This document shows, in pieces, positions 11,612-23,407 of a stretch of DNA of 64,000 bases. A program made the position numbers and the translations under genes. The notes below the pieces were generated by a model, which had not been told where the DNA came from, made no database searches, and saw only the letters and a program-made list of their open reading frames with translations. The stretch is from assembly GCF_902167145.1 (NCBI RefSeq), contig NC_050104.1, positions 107,519,849 through 107,583,848 on the forward strand, in the 5' to 3' direction. The stretch comes from Zea mays (lineage: Eukaryota; Streptophyta; Magnoliopsida; Poales; Poaceae). Positions within the stretch are counted from its first letter, which is position 1. Every line of letters begins with the position of its first letter.

Positions 11612-12273
11612 TGTACTATAAAGGAGGTATGAACTAGTAGATTGACCTAGGTAAGTCTATTAATTTTAGTGTGGTGCACACCAGTTGTCTTTAGCTTTAG
11701 GTACCTTAGATGAGACCCAAAAGAAGTTTGGATCAAAAACTCATTTATATTCTTTCCAAAGTTAGAAAACTAGAAGGGTTTTAGAGGCATCAAACCCTAA
11801 AGTTTTAGGGTCCTCGAATGAATAATGATGGTTTGATTCCTCCACATAATCAATAAGAGAGAGCTTGATTGTAGGGCCATGTGAATAGTGGAGCATCAAA
11901 CTATTGGGTATGGCCCAATGGTCTATGGAAATAGATCAAAGAGTTCCATGGCGCATCAAACTGGTCTGACATCGGACCATATGACGTAACTGTAGTTGAT
12001 AGAGTTCTTCTTATAGGATCGTCGAACCTTGTGAACTGTGGTAGTGTTGGACCAATGTATGCAAAGTTAGATCACTTAAGTGGCACTAATGGCCGATATG
12101 CAAACAAGTTTTCCCTTCTCGATAGTACAACTATATATTCTAAACCCAATCATTCACTTCTTTACATAACCTTAGACCAGTGGAAAGAAATATCCTACAA
12201 GTCATACCTTTGCCTTGCGCATTCTACTTCATCTCTTCAAATAATGACGTTACATAAACATTAACCTCTATCA
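11612..12273. other. Degenerate repeat sequence, no gene
   Basis: Contains CATCAAAC...GGTCTG-type motifs (for example near 11950-11980) that recur at 24450-24850 on the other side of Helitron 2 and the solo LTR. This suggests that both flanks belong to one older element, perhaps CACTA-like because of its subterminal repeats. No coding region is visible. Confidence 0.4.
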
Positions 12274-12547
12274 TCAAATGATTAGCAATGATCATCTATT
12301 GGTGTAGCCAACCATACTACCTTTAATTATTGCTGATAACATGGGGTTCCGCCATCATTCTTCATCAAATGATGAACAATGATCATCCTACTATAACCAA
12401 CTATGCTACCTTGATCATTGTTCATAGTATAGACTTCCTTCATCATCCTTTATCAAATGATGAATAATGATCATTCATAGTGTAGTCAACTATACTATCT
12501 TTGATCATTGAACATATCATGATGTTCCTCCATTCTTCATCAAATGA
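12274..12547. repeat. Tandem repeats of about 88 bp, interrupted by Helitron 2
   Basis: Copies start with TCAAATGAT at about 12274, 12365, 12453 and 12540, giving a spacing of 87-91 bp. Each contains AATGATCAT, GTAGCCAACTA and TTGTTCATA. The last copy is cut at 12547 and resumes after the Helitron at 22505 (TAAATAATGACTAT...) to about 22590. Confidence 0.85.
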
Positions 12548-13637
12548 CTAGGTCAGTGCCCGTGCGTTGCAATGGGGCCACTACATTACAACCTTCAAGT
12601 ATAAGGGATTTGCCACTTGCAACGAGCTCCAATGTCTAGGAACAATTTAGAAGAGGTAAAAATTAGAAAGCGGAGTCCTTCAAAAGGGCGAGGCAAGGTA
12701 GAGCGCCGAGCGGCCTCGTGAACGCCCGCTCCTCCTTGAGACAACAGCAAAGAAGGTTGATTTATGAGCAAACAAGTACACGTAAATAACAAACTCTTTT
12801 AAGTGTGCTATATAGATCTAGAAGTATGATATGAAATAATAATGATGATGATATCTTGATATAGAAAAAATCCTCATTAAAGGTTCCATAAGAGCATGAA
12901 TAAACCAAATATAGCAACAATATTAGGTTTTTATGTATTTCATGGAACCGGCTATCCTGCGGTAAACATACTACAACAAACAATTATAGCTAAATGCCTC
13001 TTTCTGTACAAAAATGAGTTGTTCTAAAGCGAATAAAAACAAAAACCAAACATGTTGGTTTCTATCTCCAAGAATAGAAGTAGCTGGAAACCCATTCATA
13101 CACAACTAGGTTTCCAATGAATCAGCACCACCTCTTGGTTTCCACAAACACAAGCATCAAATTAGCTGCAACTGAAAAGAAAATAGAAAATTAGTACATA
13201 TATATAAAATGTTGGAACATTGATTCATTGATTGAATCGCAGAATAAAAACTAATGGTCGATCAGGTGGCTTCAGAGATCAGAACAAGCAATAGCAAAAG
13301 ATTAAGCTACGTCCACACTAATTGTTTCATTTTATGAAAATAAACAAAAAGCTCAATTGTTTCAACTTGTGGGGAGTGAAAACAAAATCTTGTGTCAGTC
13401 ACACATTACTGGCAGGATGTAAAGGCATGAGCAAGCATTGTTAAAGCTAACTGGATGTCTAAAATCAGCAAGCGCACAACAACACAGAGACTACAAGATC
13501 ACCTATTCACCGGCCCTTGGAAATGCAAGGCCAGAAATTCCCAACCTATGTGACGTATCGATGTTCACCGTTAGTGTCACTGCATGAATATGGTCTAAGC
13601 TAGTTAAGAGTCACAAGACAATGGTTGCTTTTTTTAC

Positions 13638-14203
13638 CTGAGACGATGCATCGCTAACACCGTTGAGGAAATGATACTGCAAATTTATCACCAGGCAAAA
13701 CGCCGTGTCAAGTGGGTGCATACAACTCTGGTTGTCCATGTAGCCAAGAGGGCTTCCATGGTGAGGCTGGCAGAGGTACGACAACGGAGCGCCTGAGGTC
13801 TCCAGCGAGAAATGTGGTGGGCCACAAGACTGATGTACCTGATCACAAACAGGAACAAAATGTGAGCTAGGGCCCCTTGATCCATACCTGAAACCAAATG
13901 TAGTAACGTGAAGCGAGCGATCATGTATGTGTGTCCTCACATCTTTAGGGAGGACATTAGGCAGGCTATTTAAGTCCACCTAGGGATTCACGATGGCCAG
14001 CTTCATGGACATAAACTACGAAACGGAATGCGAAAAGAAAAAAGGTTTTCAGAGAGAATAGGTCGACCCTTGTTCCATTCTAGAACGACAAAACAATGAG
14101 TCATTCCAGTTGTGAACTGATAGTGGAAATTTACCTCAACTTGTCGTTGTAGGGACTGCACGTAGTTTATGATTTCACCGAGCATCACTGCAATGCCAAC
14201 CAC
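13638..14203 (-). pseudogene. Captured bHLH transcription factor fragment
   Basis: Three exons on the minus strand. Exon 14203-14135 (23 codons) ends in GEIINYVQSLQRQVE, the second helix of a basic helix-loop-helix domain. Exon 14015-13941 (25 codons) carries an in-frame stop. Exon 13838-13638 (67 codons) is a serine/proline-rich tail with HQSCGPPHFSLETSG. All junctions keep GT donors and AG acceptors and are in phase 0. The basic region, first helix and N-terminus are missing, so it could not bind DNA as a normal factor. The pattern resembles the plant BEE/CIB-type bHLH group, from recall. It lies near the 3' end of Helitron 2. Confidence 0.8.
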
Positions 14204-15498
14204 CTAAAACGAGAAATCTAATGTCTGAACAGATACATATATTTAGATATATAGCACTAAACTCTTAGCACCTTCTTTAGCAATATCTATGTTAGCTTTT
14301 TAAAACGTGCTCTTTACATTTTTCTCTCTATCTATCTGTATATATAATCATGAGCCATTTTTAGCATAGCATGCTATCCAGAGTTCCATACAGTAGATTG
14401 TTCAACTCCAATAGAAATTTCAGTAATTCACCAAAGGACATTAACCAACACAATTGGATACCTGTAATTGTCAAACTGATAATACAAACTGGCAAGGACA
14501 AATCTTCAATAGCTCCAACTTCTCAAGAAATAAATCAAACAAAACAAATAAACGAATTTACACCAGAACATTCATAAAAAATCAAGACCAAAACAAACTT
14601 ACTTTTATTTTGTATAGATTTGTATGGAGTGCATGACTCCAGTCTCACTGAATTGACACATAAGCATCAGTAGGCGAACAGCTGACAGAATCCATACAGA
14701 TTCTAGCATTGCTAATCCTGAGCGGACAAAGAAAAATAGAAATGACCATGCCAATCAAGTGACCAAGCATCATTCTTTAGAAATATGGTGTAAAAACAAT
14801 ACCTCCAAACTCCCAACCAATCGATCAATCTAACTCCTAGTTTTCCACATTAGCGGCTCATTTTCCAGTGTTGGAGGGAACATAGCTATAATATTCCATG
14901 AAGTCAAGGCGGGCATCCTAGCACTGAGCACTGGGGACCTGGCCATGGCGGCTGGGCACTAGGCGTTGTGTCTGGCATCTGGGCGGTGAAAGGTAGGGGC
15001 AATGTCGTGCGGATAGGGGCTAGTGCTTTGCTGGGCTACCTTAGGTAGGTCCTGCCATGGACGCCAACGGGGAAAAATAGTAGCCAACAAAAGATTATCC
15101 ATTGCTACAAAAGATTCAAATAAAAATAGCTAATTGCCACTCAAAAAGTATTATCCATTGTTACAAAAGACTCACTTGTAATGGAGCAGATTCGAATAAA
15201 AATAGTAGCCAACAAAGCAGAACAAAGCACACAAAACTGCATGCTATCCATTCAAATAGCTATAGAGACAACTACATAGATCATTGGAATTAATTATATT
15301 GAATCGTGTGCTGAAAGCTAATGTGGCCATCGTTAGACAGGAGATAAAATGAACTCAGTGTCTAGTGCAAAATAATCTGTGCACCCCAAAATAGCTAAAC
15401 AAAACAACTAGGCAAGCATGGTCAGGTAAATTCAGTAGCAACCTGATGGAACAACAGAAAGTTGCAGCATTGATGGCAAAATAATAGCTCCTAGAGTT
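14204..15498. other. Helitron interior without recognised exons
   Basis: Probably intron and spacer DNA of the captured genes. It includes AT-rich stretches and a duplicated ATTATCCATTG.TACAAAAGA motif (about 15093 and 15150). No coding segment was recognised. Confidence 0.45.
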
Positions 15499-16187
15499 TT
15501 CAATTTGAAGCAGTGAATTGGTTTCAGAATCCAACATATAGTCCGACTGGTGCAATATTAAGCGTATATCCTAAAAGTGTATCAAACACATATCAGTGGT
15601 TGGCTAAAAAACAAGAGAAAGTTTGAAAAAAAGCATTTCCTAAAGGTCAAAACTGAGACACAGAGGCTGATAAGAAACAGTTTACTCACCTCTTTATTAT
15701 TTATCAACATCATCTTATCATGAATATCTAGCAGTCTTGCGGTAATTTCATGAACCTGCTTTGTTCTGAAATTATAAAATGATAAGTCCTTGTTAACTTG
15801 AAACCATTATATAGCTAGGAATGTAAAAATTAGCTCGACCTTCAATAACCTAACTAACAGAGAGTTATATTCTCCTCAAAATTCATGGCAACAATCTTGT
15901 GATGAAAAAAATCAGTTGATAATCTCATCTATTCACTGTATGCTCTGAACAAAGATATATACCACATTGGTATCACAAGAATCCACTGTACAAGAATCCA
16001 CTGTATAGAATTCAGAACTTGCCTAGACAAAGCAGCTTGCAAGGACTCCCCATCTAAGCTCACACAATCCACAAGCTAAGTGAAAATAGGAGCCAACTCA
16101 CATGTTTGCTTGAAGAACGATGTCGGAAAACGCGCTGCAAGCAGCGATAATGGAGCGTGAACCAAGCCAACCCTAGGGACCATTCAT
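15499..16187 (-). pseudogene. GSH2: Captured glutathione synthetase fragment
   Basis: Glutathione synthetase joins gamma-glutamylcysteine and glycine using ATP. Three exons match its N-terminal half. About 16187-16023 includes RVGLVHAP and TCELAPIF, then an in-frame stop, then LVDCVSLDGESLQ. 15765-15690 encodes TKQVHEITARLLDIHDKMM. 15570-15499 encodes DIRLILHQSDYMLDSETNSL. The phases join correctly; the first intron has a GC donor (TCTAG|GCAAGT) instead of GT. In family members the third exon continues into an MNTIS-type strand, but here the sequence diverges after LLQIE. The internal stop and the missing C-terminal ATP-grasp part make it a pseudogene fragment of Helitron 2. Confidence 0.85.
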
Positions 16188-16304
16188 GATCTCTACAAGT
16201 GGCAATATAAATGTTGGTCAGCTAATTCAGCGGTAATTATAGCTTACAAGAAATTGAGCTTAGTGGATGACCATTCCAGAACAAATGTGATATGAATGTG
16301 GCGC

Positions 16305-16455
16305 TAGAGCTTAGGATCCTTGACCACGACACGCTGTCACGCCTTGCACACAGCCTCCACTTTCAACATGATCTTGCAAAACCCCAACCTAAGAAAGATG
16401 TTGAGCAACACATTGTTGGGACTTGGGCAGTGTTGCCCAGTCTCTCACCTCACTA
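16305..16455 (-). pseudogene. Captured F-box domain fragment
   Basis: The minus strand encodes a segment with NVLLNIFLRLG-type then KIMLKVEAVCKA followed by a stop and VVVKDPKL. This is the spacing of a plant F-box motif, in which an SCF ubiquitin-ligase adaptor binds SKP1. The stop replaces the usual tryptophan after VCKA, and a frame shift lies between the two halves. No leucine-rich repeats or kelch repeats follow. It sits just upstream of the glutathione synthetase fragment in Helitron 2, in the same direction. The identification rests on a short motif. Confidence 0.55.
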
Positions 16456-17347
16456 AGGACATATGACTCTGAAGGAGGATTCTTATGGTGGCCACGACAG
16501 CTGCTACTGAAGATGTCCACTATCTGCAAATCATGGATGGCAAAAAAGCAAAGGAGGTGAGAACGTCTCTGTAACTGTCTCTAGTTTTTTATCTGTCCAC
16601 TTTCAAGTACAATTGGAAGCTAGCACAATCGTAAAGGACCGATAGGTAAAAATGGTGGCAGAATATGGACCTAGGTCCTAAATTATCACAAAACATCAGG
16701 TTCATAGTTGAGGGATACGATGAACATGCATACCAACCTATCATTGAAATGATAAAATAATAATAGCCTTGATAGTATTGTCCATGGTCTAGACAAATCA
16801 GAAGACAGGACAGAACCACATACGATGCGTAAATTTTGAGGGTGAAAATGCTGTCAGATATTCAGATGTGTAGTGTACCTAATCAAATCATTTTTGGTAA
16901 CCATATTGTCAGTCCAAAAATTGTAGCTTACAAGGCTAAAAATATCGTTTTCAGTCTAACAATCTAATGTGAATGTTCTCGATACAGAACATGAATATAA
17001 TGGTAAATAACACGATATTACCATGACTAATCAAATTGATTTGGACCATCTAGGGTTGAATTGTTTGGTCAAGATGGACTTTTTATATTCTAGATTGGTA
17101 TGCATATTGACAAAAGAATCTATTTCTAATAAAAAATCTTTTTGAAACCCAACTATTTACCTCATCCTAGTCTCCGAGCTGCGTATATATATTCATGTTG
17201 ATGTTTGGATTCCTTAATTTGAGCAATTGTAAATTTTCTCCCTACACAACAAGAATTAGGTAAGCATATCAATGAAGTGAACTAATAATTCACAAAAGAA
17301 ATTTATTTCTAATAAAAAAGCTTTCCAAAACCCAACTATTTACCTTT

Positions 17348-17480
17348 TAGGTTCAAGTCTGGATTCTCAAAATTTGAGAGAGCAAGTCCAACTCCAACCC
17401 TCTCAGCTTTAGGCAGCTCCTCTAACTAAATCCTTGGTCCCTCTGAAGGGATCAAAGGCTCCACAACAAGTATGATCTTC
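17348..17480 (-). pseudogene. Exon-like fragment, unidentified
   Basis: The minus strand reads KIILVVEPLIPSEGPR, a stop, then LEELPKAERVGVGLALSNF and DLNLK, ending at a plausible donor (AAAG|GTAAAT). The codon use and the splice site suggest a captured exon. I do not recognise the protein. Confidence 0.4.
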
Positions 17481-18596
17481 AGCTGAAGAACAGGAGACCT
17501 AAGCAGCAGTTTGATTCGAAAACGAGTATCTTAATTAAAACCTTCCAATAACAGAATTGCATTTTCAATTTGGAGCAGGATTTAAATAACACAGTGCGAC
17601 CGAGAACAGAAGATCTATATCTAACTAAATCGGTGTTATTAGAAGAATAAGCTAAATAAAAGCAAAAAAGGGCCAATTAGGGTCCCCACATTCAATACTA
17701 CTATGCACCAAGCAGTAGGTTCGTGTTTTAATACCGGACTTTATAGACACTATTTATATAGGGGAAAAAGAAGGTGATACAGATAAAGTAAAAATAATAT
17801 GATTCAGAATCATGGATAAATTCAAAGACAGAATAAGCTTAGCAGTAATTTTTTTTCAGTGCCATCTTTCAATAAAGGTTGAACTGCAAACTAAACACTT
17901 TAAGATGGAGTTCTCCATGAATAAGAATTCATATATGACCTAGAAATGCAGAAAAAGTTTGTCTCACAATGGCCAAACAACATAATCTGGCCATGCATTA
18001 CCCAATCAATAAATAGCTATGAAGAACAGAACATATCGTGAGCAGTAATTATCTTGGTCTAGATTATATATATATCCTAAACATACCATATACAAATTCT
18101 GATCTAAACTGAAATGGATGAAGCAGTTCGGTGTTTTGGTGTCGATGAAAAAATGCCTAGTCCCACGTACAGGGGTCTCAGTTTTCCCAAGTGCTAAAAG
18201 ATTGGGAGCTAGGGTTGGCAGTTTTTAGGGATGTGTTTTTTCAATGTTGCCAAAACTTCTGGATTGGGAGAGTGTTTTGAGAACTCTTGGAGATACTATT
18301 AGGTCGTCTTTTTTTGTAGTTTGTTACTGATTAGTCTACATAAAAGTTACCATGATGAATCAGATCTTAATAGAAATTGTTTGTGAATCTCTGTCTAGCT
18401 TCTGGAGTTCTGTTCACGGGACAACTCACTTGTAGTCAAAGAAATCTTTGAAGTTACAGAGTATGTCTATATTTTACTAAACCCCCCTTGTTTTCTTTGT
18501 ACCTCAAACAGTTCTTTTGTCATGTCCATTTTATTGTGAAGATTTTTGCCCCTTGTTGGTAATTGTCATTATTTTTTGTTTTCTTGTGAGCAGTGA

Positions 18597-18738
18597 GGAT
18601 GCAGACAGCCTGTGGATTCACTCCCTCTCAGCAACAGGTGATATCGAATCTATACAGAAGATGGTGGACGATCTAGACCTAAAACAAGGTCCCCCACTTG
18701 AGTTATGGTGGTGGAATAATGCTAAACATCTTTGTTGA
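18597..18738 (+). pseudogene. Exon-like fragment on the plus strand, unidentified
   Basis: After a pyrimidine-rich tract and TGTGAGCAG acceptor, the plus strand stays open for about 47 codons (EDADSLWIHSLSATGDIES... to a stop at 18738). It runs against the Helitron's direction, unlike the identified fragments nearby. I cannot name the protein. Confidence 0.35.
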
Positions 18739-18981
18739 TAGTGTTGCAATTTTAGATTGATGTGAGTTTCTCAAATCTTTTCGTTTAGTTTTTTCAGCTG
18801 TTGAAATAGGACTTGGGCTTGTGAACACAGGATACTTCCGGCTGGAGCCTGGAGATTTTGTAAATTGCCTCTCGATTAGGCTAGTAATGTCTACCAGACC
18901 TACCCATGATTTGAGTAAACGCCGAAACTTCGGTTTCGGTGTTACCACATGTGCACACAAGGAGAGAATTTGAAAAATTAC

Positions 18982-19056
18982 CTTGGCATAATCAGCTATC
19001 AGCTCATCAATGTCTAGCTTGAACAGTGCAATATCTATATTTAAAGGCATGGCCAA
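18982..19056 (-). pseudogene. Short exon-like fragment, unidentified
   Basis: A 25-codon segment on the minus strand begins MAMPLNIDIALF, contains KLDIDELIADYAK and ends exactly at a good donor (AAG|GTAATT). This looks like a captured exon of Helitron 2. The family is not recognised. Confidence 0.4.
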
Positions 19057-19949
19057 GCCTCAAACTATATAAGAAAACTAAAGTTCAGTCAATTGGAGAT
19101 AAAAACAAGAAATCGCCAACAACCAGCAGCGTGCAATGGAGATGTAAATAAATAAAGCAATTTGAACAACCACCAACCTAAGAGCACCATGGTGACAACA
19201 TTATGTAAAATCCTTGTGTTGACTAATTTAACATAGCAATATATGTTCAGTATCTGACCAAAGGATGGACATGGTCCAATTGCTAGAGAATCACAAGGGA
19301 AGGACATAAAGGCGCGTTGAACGCTGATAGAACTTATGTTATGAGCCTATGGTGGCTTCCTGATGGAGACCAAGGGACCAGGTGGAGGAGTTTAGAATGG
19401 CTGCATAAATAAATGCATAATAAAAAAATAAAAATTCATAATTTTTTTCTTGCACTCACCTCATATGGGAACATAGTTTCTCCCCTTCTTTTACATTCAT
19501 GAGATAAATCAAGAAAGATGCCACGTAGGGAATTGCATTCCAATAGCTCATTAGTAACAATTTAATAATTAATTAATTTTAAGACAAAACAAACACAAAT
19601 CCAAGGTATAAACCGAAGGAGTAAATGTTCATTATATCAGTGAAGGGTTCCCTGGGTGGAAAATGTTACTAACAAGTAGCATTTTACTGCATATTGTTTA
19701 ACATTTATTTTTTCCATGTAAATCACTATATCCCTTGTTCTTTTACTCTAACTATTGAGTTGGTTTGTTCCCAAGTGTGTTGGTTCTCATCAGAAAAAAT
19801 ATGGTATATAATTGCAAATATGGTATATTCCTAAAGTTATGGTATATTCCTAGAGCACATGTATATTCCTAGAGCTAATCAATTCTCTGACCAAACTGGA
19901 ACAATTAAACCACAAAATATGGTATATAATTGCAAATATTATGTAGTAC

Positions 19950-20053
19950 CTCCCCCATGATTTCTGGGTAACACGGTAGCCCTTGCAATCTTCTTCTCGA
20001 TTTCTGCAAGGGTTCTAGTTGAGTCTTCATTAGCACCAAGGAATGTTCCCGAA
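19950..20053 (-). pseudogene. Captured prolyl 4-hydroxylase exon
   Basis: A single 104-nt exon with an acceptor (AACAG|TTCGG) and donor (GGAG|GTACTA) encodes SGTFLGANEDSTRTLAEIEK followed by KIARAT.LPRNHG. This fits the start of the catalytic region of plant prolyl 4-hydroxylase-like 2-oxoglutarate oxygenases, endoplasmic reticulum enzymes that hydroxylate prolines of cell-wall proteins. The iron-binding HxD...H residues lie in later exons that are not present, so this piece alone cannot be active. It is part of Helitron 2 and runs in the Helitron direction. Confidence 0.7.
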
Positions 20054-20464
20054 CTGTTTGGCATAAGGATCCATCAGTTCAATGAGATTGTAAGTATTCA
20101 TCATTTGCCTAGATTATTGAAGGGTAAAGGTTGTTGAAGTCAATAAGTAGAACATACTTGTCATATAGACCCATTTTAGGCTCAAACAAATCCACCAACA
20201 TATGAAGATTCCTTTCTAACTTTACCTTGATCACCATTATGCACTCAATTATTGGTTTAGTACCATGTATGACAAATATTTTAATACGACATATAGGACC
20301 ATAGCATCATAACATTAACTGCTGCAATTAGTATTAGAAAATGTGAAATAAAATTCCTTACTAAGAGAACCAGTTTCGCAAACGAAACCACAACTAAAAA
20401 CAGTAGCCCGACACAACCATGTTATCATCTCAGTATCTTAATTGTTGTTGAACACTCTGGGCTC

Positions 20465-20580
20465 ATGTTGGAATAGCACGCAGCCGTTCATCTGCACCGC
20501 TCCCGAAACGATATCAGTAGCTCGCTTTTGAGCTGCTTCATCTTTCCTTGCGGCTTCCTCTACATCCTGTTGGTCAAGAA
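20465..20580 (-). pseudogene. Exon-like fragment, unidentified
   Basis: The minus strand encodes LDQQDVEEAARKDEAAQKR followed by ATDIVSGAVQMNG and then runs to a stop. The charged, helical character suggests a real exon of some host gene. I could not assign it. Confidence 0.35.
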
Positions 20581-21124
20581 CACCACCAACAGAGCATCAG
20601 ATAAATGCATCTTCTAACAGATGGTACATCATTTCCTCCCTCAACAAAGAAGTTTTAAACACCAGAGATTAATCCTGATATACATCAAAGTACTGACTAA
20701 CTGAAAAGAACATTTCAAAATCACTATGTAATTAATTATGCTGCTTGGAACAATCAAAATACATAAAAAGAGAACTAATGTTTTTAGTAGCATTCAGTTT
20801 TACTTTACAACTGTTGCGGCCAAGGTAACTGAATGAAACAGGCTTAGAGAAGTAAAGCTAAATTTAGGTACAGAGTTCAGAATGCTAGGGCATATAATAT
20901 ACTTATTCATAATTCCTAAATCCAATCGATGCAATATCATACTTGTTGAGAACATATTCATTAACAATTTGGAGAATTGTATATCAGTATAGCTGTGAAC
21001 ACATTCAAATTAACACTAAGAAGTGCCAACTACCAAGCATGTTGATGCTCCCTATGTTTTGAAATTTTGAAATGCGATACAAAATTGAAAACTGATCAGA
21101 TGGATAAATTACCAAATAAACAGA

Positions 21125-22463
21125 CCATTTAGTCTATCGAGAACTTCAATTGCTTGATTTATTGTGTATCCCTCATTCCCATCCAAAATAAATGAGCAAT
21201 CTGGATGGACAAGTCGTATAGCTTTCAGAACTTCTATATCTGAATTCAAGTTCTTCCCAACCTTGAGCTTCAGAGTTTGAAACCCTTGTCCGCGGTATTC
21301 AGTAGCCAATTGAGCAGCTTCATTGGGGTCACGATTGTAATCTAAATAGTGAAATATCAGGATAAAATTTTGGTTATGGCATTTAAAAGCCTTCAGGAGT
21401 AGGAGTCAGTGCAGTGAGGTAATCATATCGTGATGTAAGTTGTCACACTATCTGACGCTCCTCCAAATAATCTCCACAGAGGTATGCGAATGCTATTAGC
21501 AACCGCGTCAATCAGCGCCATCTCCACTCCTGCTCTGGCCTTAAATGGAAAAGGATACAATCAAATACAACCATAGGACTAATCATTAATAAGTCTAAAC
21601 AGAAATCAAGCAATTGAATGGCCATCAAGAAAAATGAGAATCAGTGAGAAACTATGTCAGTTCCTTATGTCTGCATCTCATCAATTTCCAAGGGAAAAAA
21701 ACTGGAACGCCTCCATATGTGCTAGTATATGTTAAAGGAGCCCTAAAGGAATCCGTATGAGAAATCATGTTCCTATCCTATCCTCGATCCTAGGATCAAT
21801 GATCAAACACCAGCCAATCCACCGCGGTATCGCAAGGCAAATTTTACTTGCCGAAGCACGACGAGAGAAGCTGCAGATCCCTCACTAAGGCGAAGTCGTG
21901 TCCGGGGAGCACACCGGCAACATCCTACAGCAGGGCGCCGAGGGGGCAGCGGCACACGCCCGGCCCGCAATACCGAGCGCCGCCGGCTGGTCCCCGGCGG
22001 TGATGGAGGGAAGCACGGGCGCCTCGCCCCAGCCGACGGCGCCGCTGCGGAGCTCGACGCGCACGATGATGTTGGAGAGCATGGCGAGGCGCGAGGACGC
22101 GATGGTGAAGGGCGCGACGAGCGGGACGTGGAGCGGGCGTGCGCCGGCCGCCGACACGTCCACGGAGAAGGTCTCCTTGAGCGCGTTGAAGCCGAACGAG
22201 CCCACGGGGGAGGGTAAGGACGGGGACGGCGAGACGGCGCGGAGGCGGGTGGTGGCGGTGGGGGGCTGTTGGCGGTGGATCGGCCTCGTGGGCGATGCCG
22301 CCGAAGGGTGAGCGGGGCGGTGCCTGCACGGCGATGGGTGGGGGCGGGGTGGTTGCCAAAGGCAGGGATGGCTGGGACGGGGGAGGGGGAGGGGCGGGGG
22401 CGGAGCACGGTCGGATCGCCCTAGATGAAGCGAACGGTCCAGATTCACGTATGGCAGAACCAA
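21125..22463 (-). pseudogene. Captured dipeptide epimerase-like (enolase superfamily) fragment
   Basis: Three exons at the 5' end of Helitron 2. The GC-rich first exon (about 22463-21885) begins MVLPYVNLDR, has a long proline-rich leader, then FSVDVSAAGARPLHVPLV, FTIASSRL and GAVGWGEAPVLPS, the capping domain typical of L-Ala-D/L-Glu epimerases of the mandelate racemase/muconate lactonizing group. Near 21940 a frameshift and a stop break it. The second exon (about 21536-21436) carries VEMALIDAVANSI and PLWRLFGG. The third (about 21345-21125) carries GFQTLKLKVGKN, the strand with the first catalytic lysine, and SFILDGNEGYT with the first metal-ligand region. The other metal ligands and the second catalytic lysine are missing. 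This is a non-functional captured gene, probably a plastid protein in the donor (the leader is an inference). Confidence 0.75.
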
Positions 22464-22595
22464 AAAAGGTAGGCTACCCTTAGAGCCTTAATAAGTAGTA
22501 TAAATAAATAATGACTATCCATAGTGTAGCCAACCATGCTACCTATGATCATTGTTCATAGCATGAAGTTCCACCATCATTCTTCATTAAGCCAC

Positions 22596-23402
22596 TTGAT
22601 GAACAACATAAATAAACACTTGGCTTGATCTCCATTTAATGATATGTTGCACTTCATGTAATCATGTGGTATTATTGGTTTATCGATTGTAACTTGGTTT
22701 GCTCTTTATCGTTGCACCCAATTCATTGACGCTAAGCCATGCTCTTGCTTCACCGCCATATATGGTCCATCGCACCTAAGCGTCTAACTTGCCCTTCACA
22801 CTAGCAACCTGGTCCATCATAGACAAGCCATGTCTCTTGATCTTCTCCACCTTACCGCATGACACCATGTCATGTCTCATATGTAATGAGCTCCTCCATC
22901 ATACTTGTTGAGCATATTATCATATCCAAGCCACTTCACTACCATGGCTCAAGTAGCTCACACTAGTGTATCCATGGACCAATTACCTAAGTATCTCAAC
23001 ATAAACCTAATAGTTGCTTAGAGGGGGTGAATAGATGAAACTTGGAATTTAATCACTCAAAACAAAACTTAATTCCAAATTAGTCGATTAGAGCAAGAGG
23101 TAAGATAATTGAAGTTAGGGAGATAAGTTCTTCTTGCAAAATGTTGTTCAATGAATGTGTAGAATAATCTTGGGAGCAACACAAGATGATTAGAATGGAA
23201 ATCAACAAGAGAACTTAGGGAGGAAGAGGGAAAACAAATAGCAAAGAACAATCACAAAAAACATGGTGATTTGTTTACCAAAGTCCGGTTTCCAAATGAA
23301 ACATACGTCTCCATTGAGGCATCCCAAGGGATTGAGTCTCTTTCAATCCTCTCAAGTGATTCCGAAGATCAAACTTGAGTCCTCTCACTTTTCTTGATCG
23401 AG
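22596..23402. other. Degenerate repeat sequence, no gene
   Basis: Continues the sequence interrupted by Helitron 2. It contains short motifs such as CCATGTCATGTCTC and CATCATACTTGTTG but no credible gene. It ends at the target site of the solo LTR. Confidence 0.45.
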
Positions 23403-23407
23403 AGACC

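Larger units (their letters stand above)
12548..22504 (-). mobile_element. Helitron 2, non-autonomous, gene-capturing, 9.96 kb
   Basis: The 3' end lies on the left. Read on the minus strand it is GCAACGCACGGGCACTGACCTAG with CTAG at 12551-12548, preceded by a GC-aac-GC hairpin core. The 5' end is at 22504 (TTTATACTACTTATTAAGG); this fits the maize TCTMTAYTA consensus except that the usual TC is TT. Flanking bases are A before and T after on the minus strand, the classic A|T site. The flanks rejoin inside an 88-bp tandem repeat whose intact copy at 12453 shows the empty site. No RepHel gene is present. It carries bHLH, glutathione synthetase, F-box, prolyl 4-hydroxylase and dipeptide-epimerase-like fragments, all in the Helitron's own direction, plus several unidentified exons. 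Confidence 0.9.

Noticed and set aside
12274..12547. CRISPR-like array
   Set aside because: Repeats of 88 bp without unique spacers in a plant genome; an ordinary tandem repeat.
14371..14636. Short ORFs in AT-rich Helitron DNA
   Set aside because: Asparagine- and lysine-rich frames of 60-68 codons with no splice context, as expected by chance at this base composition.
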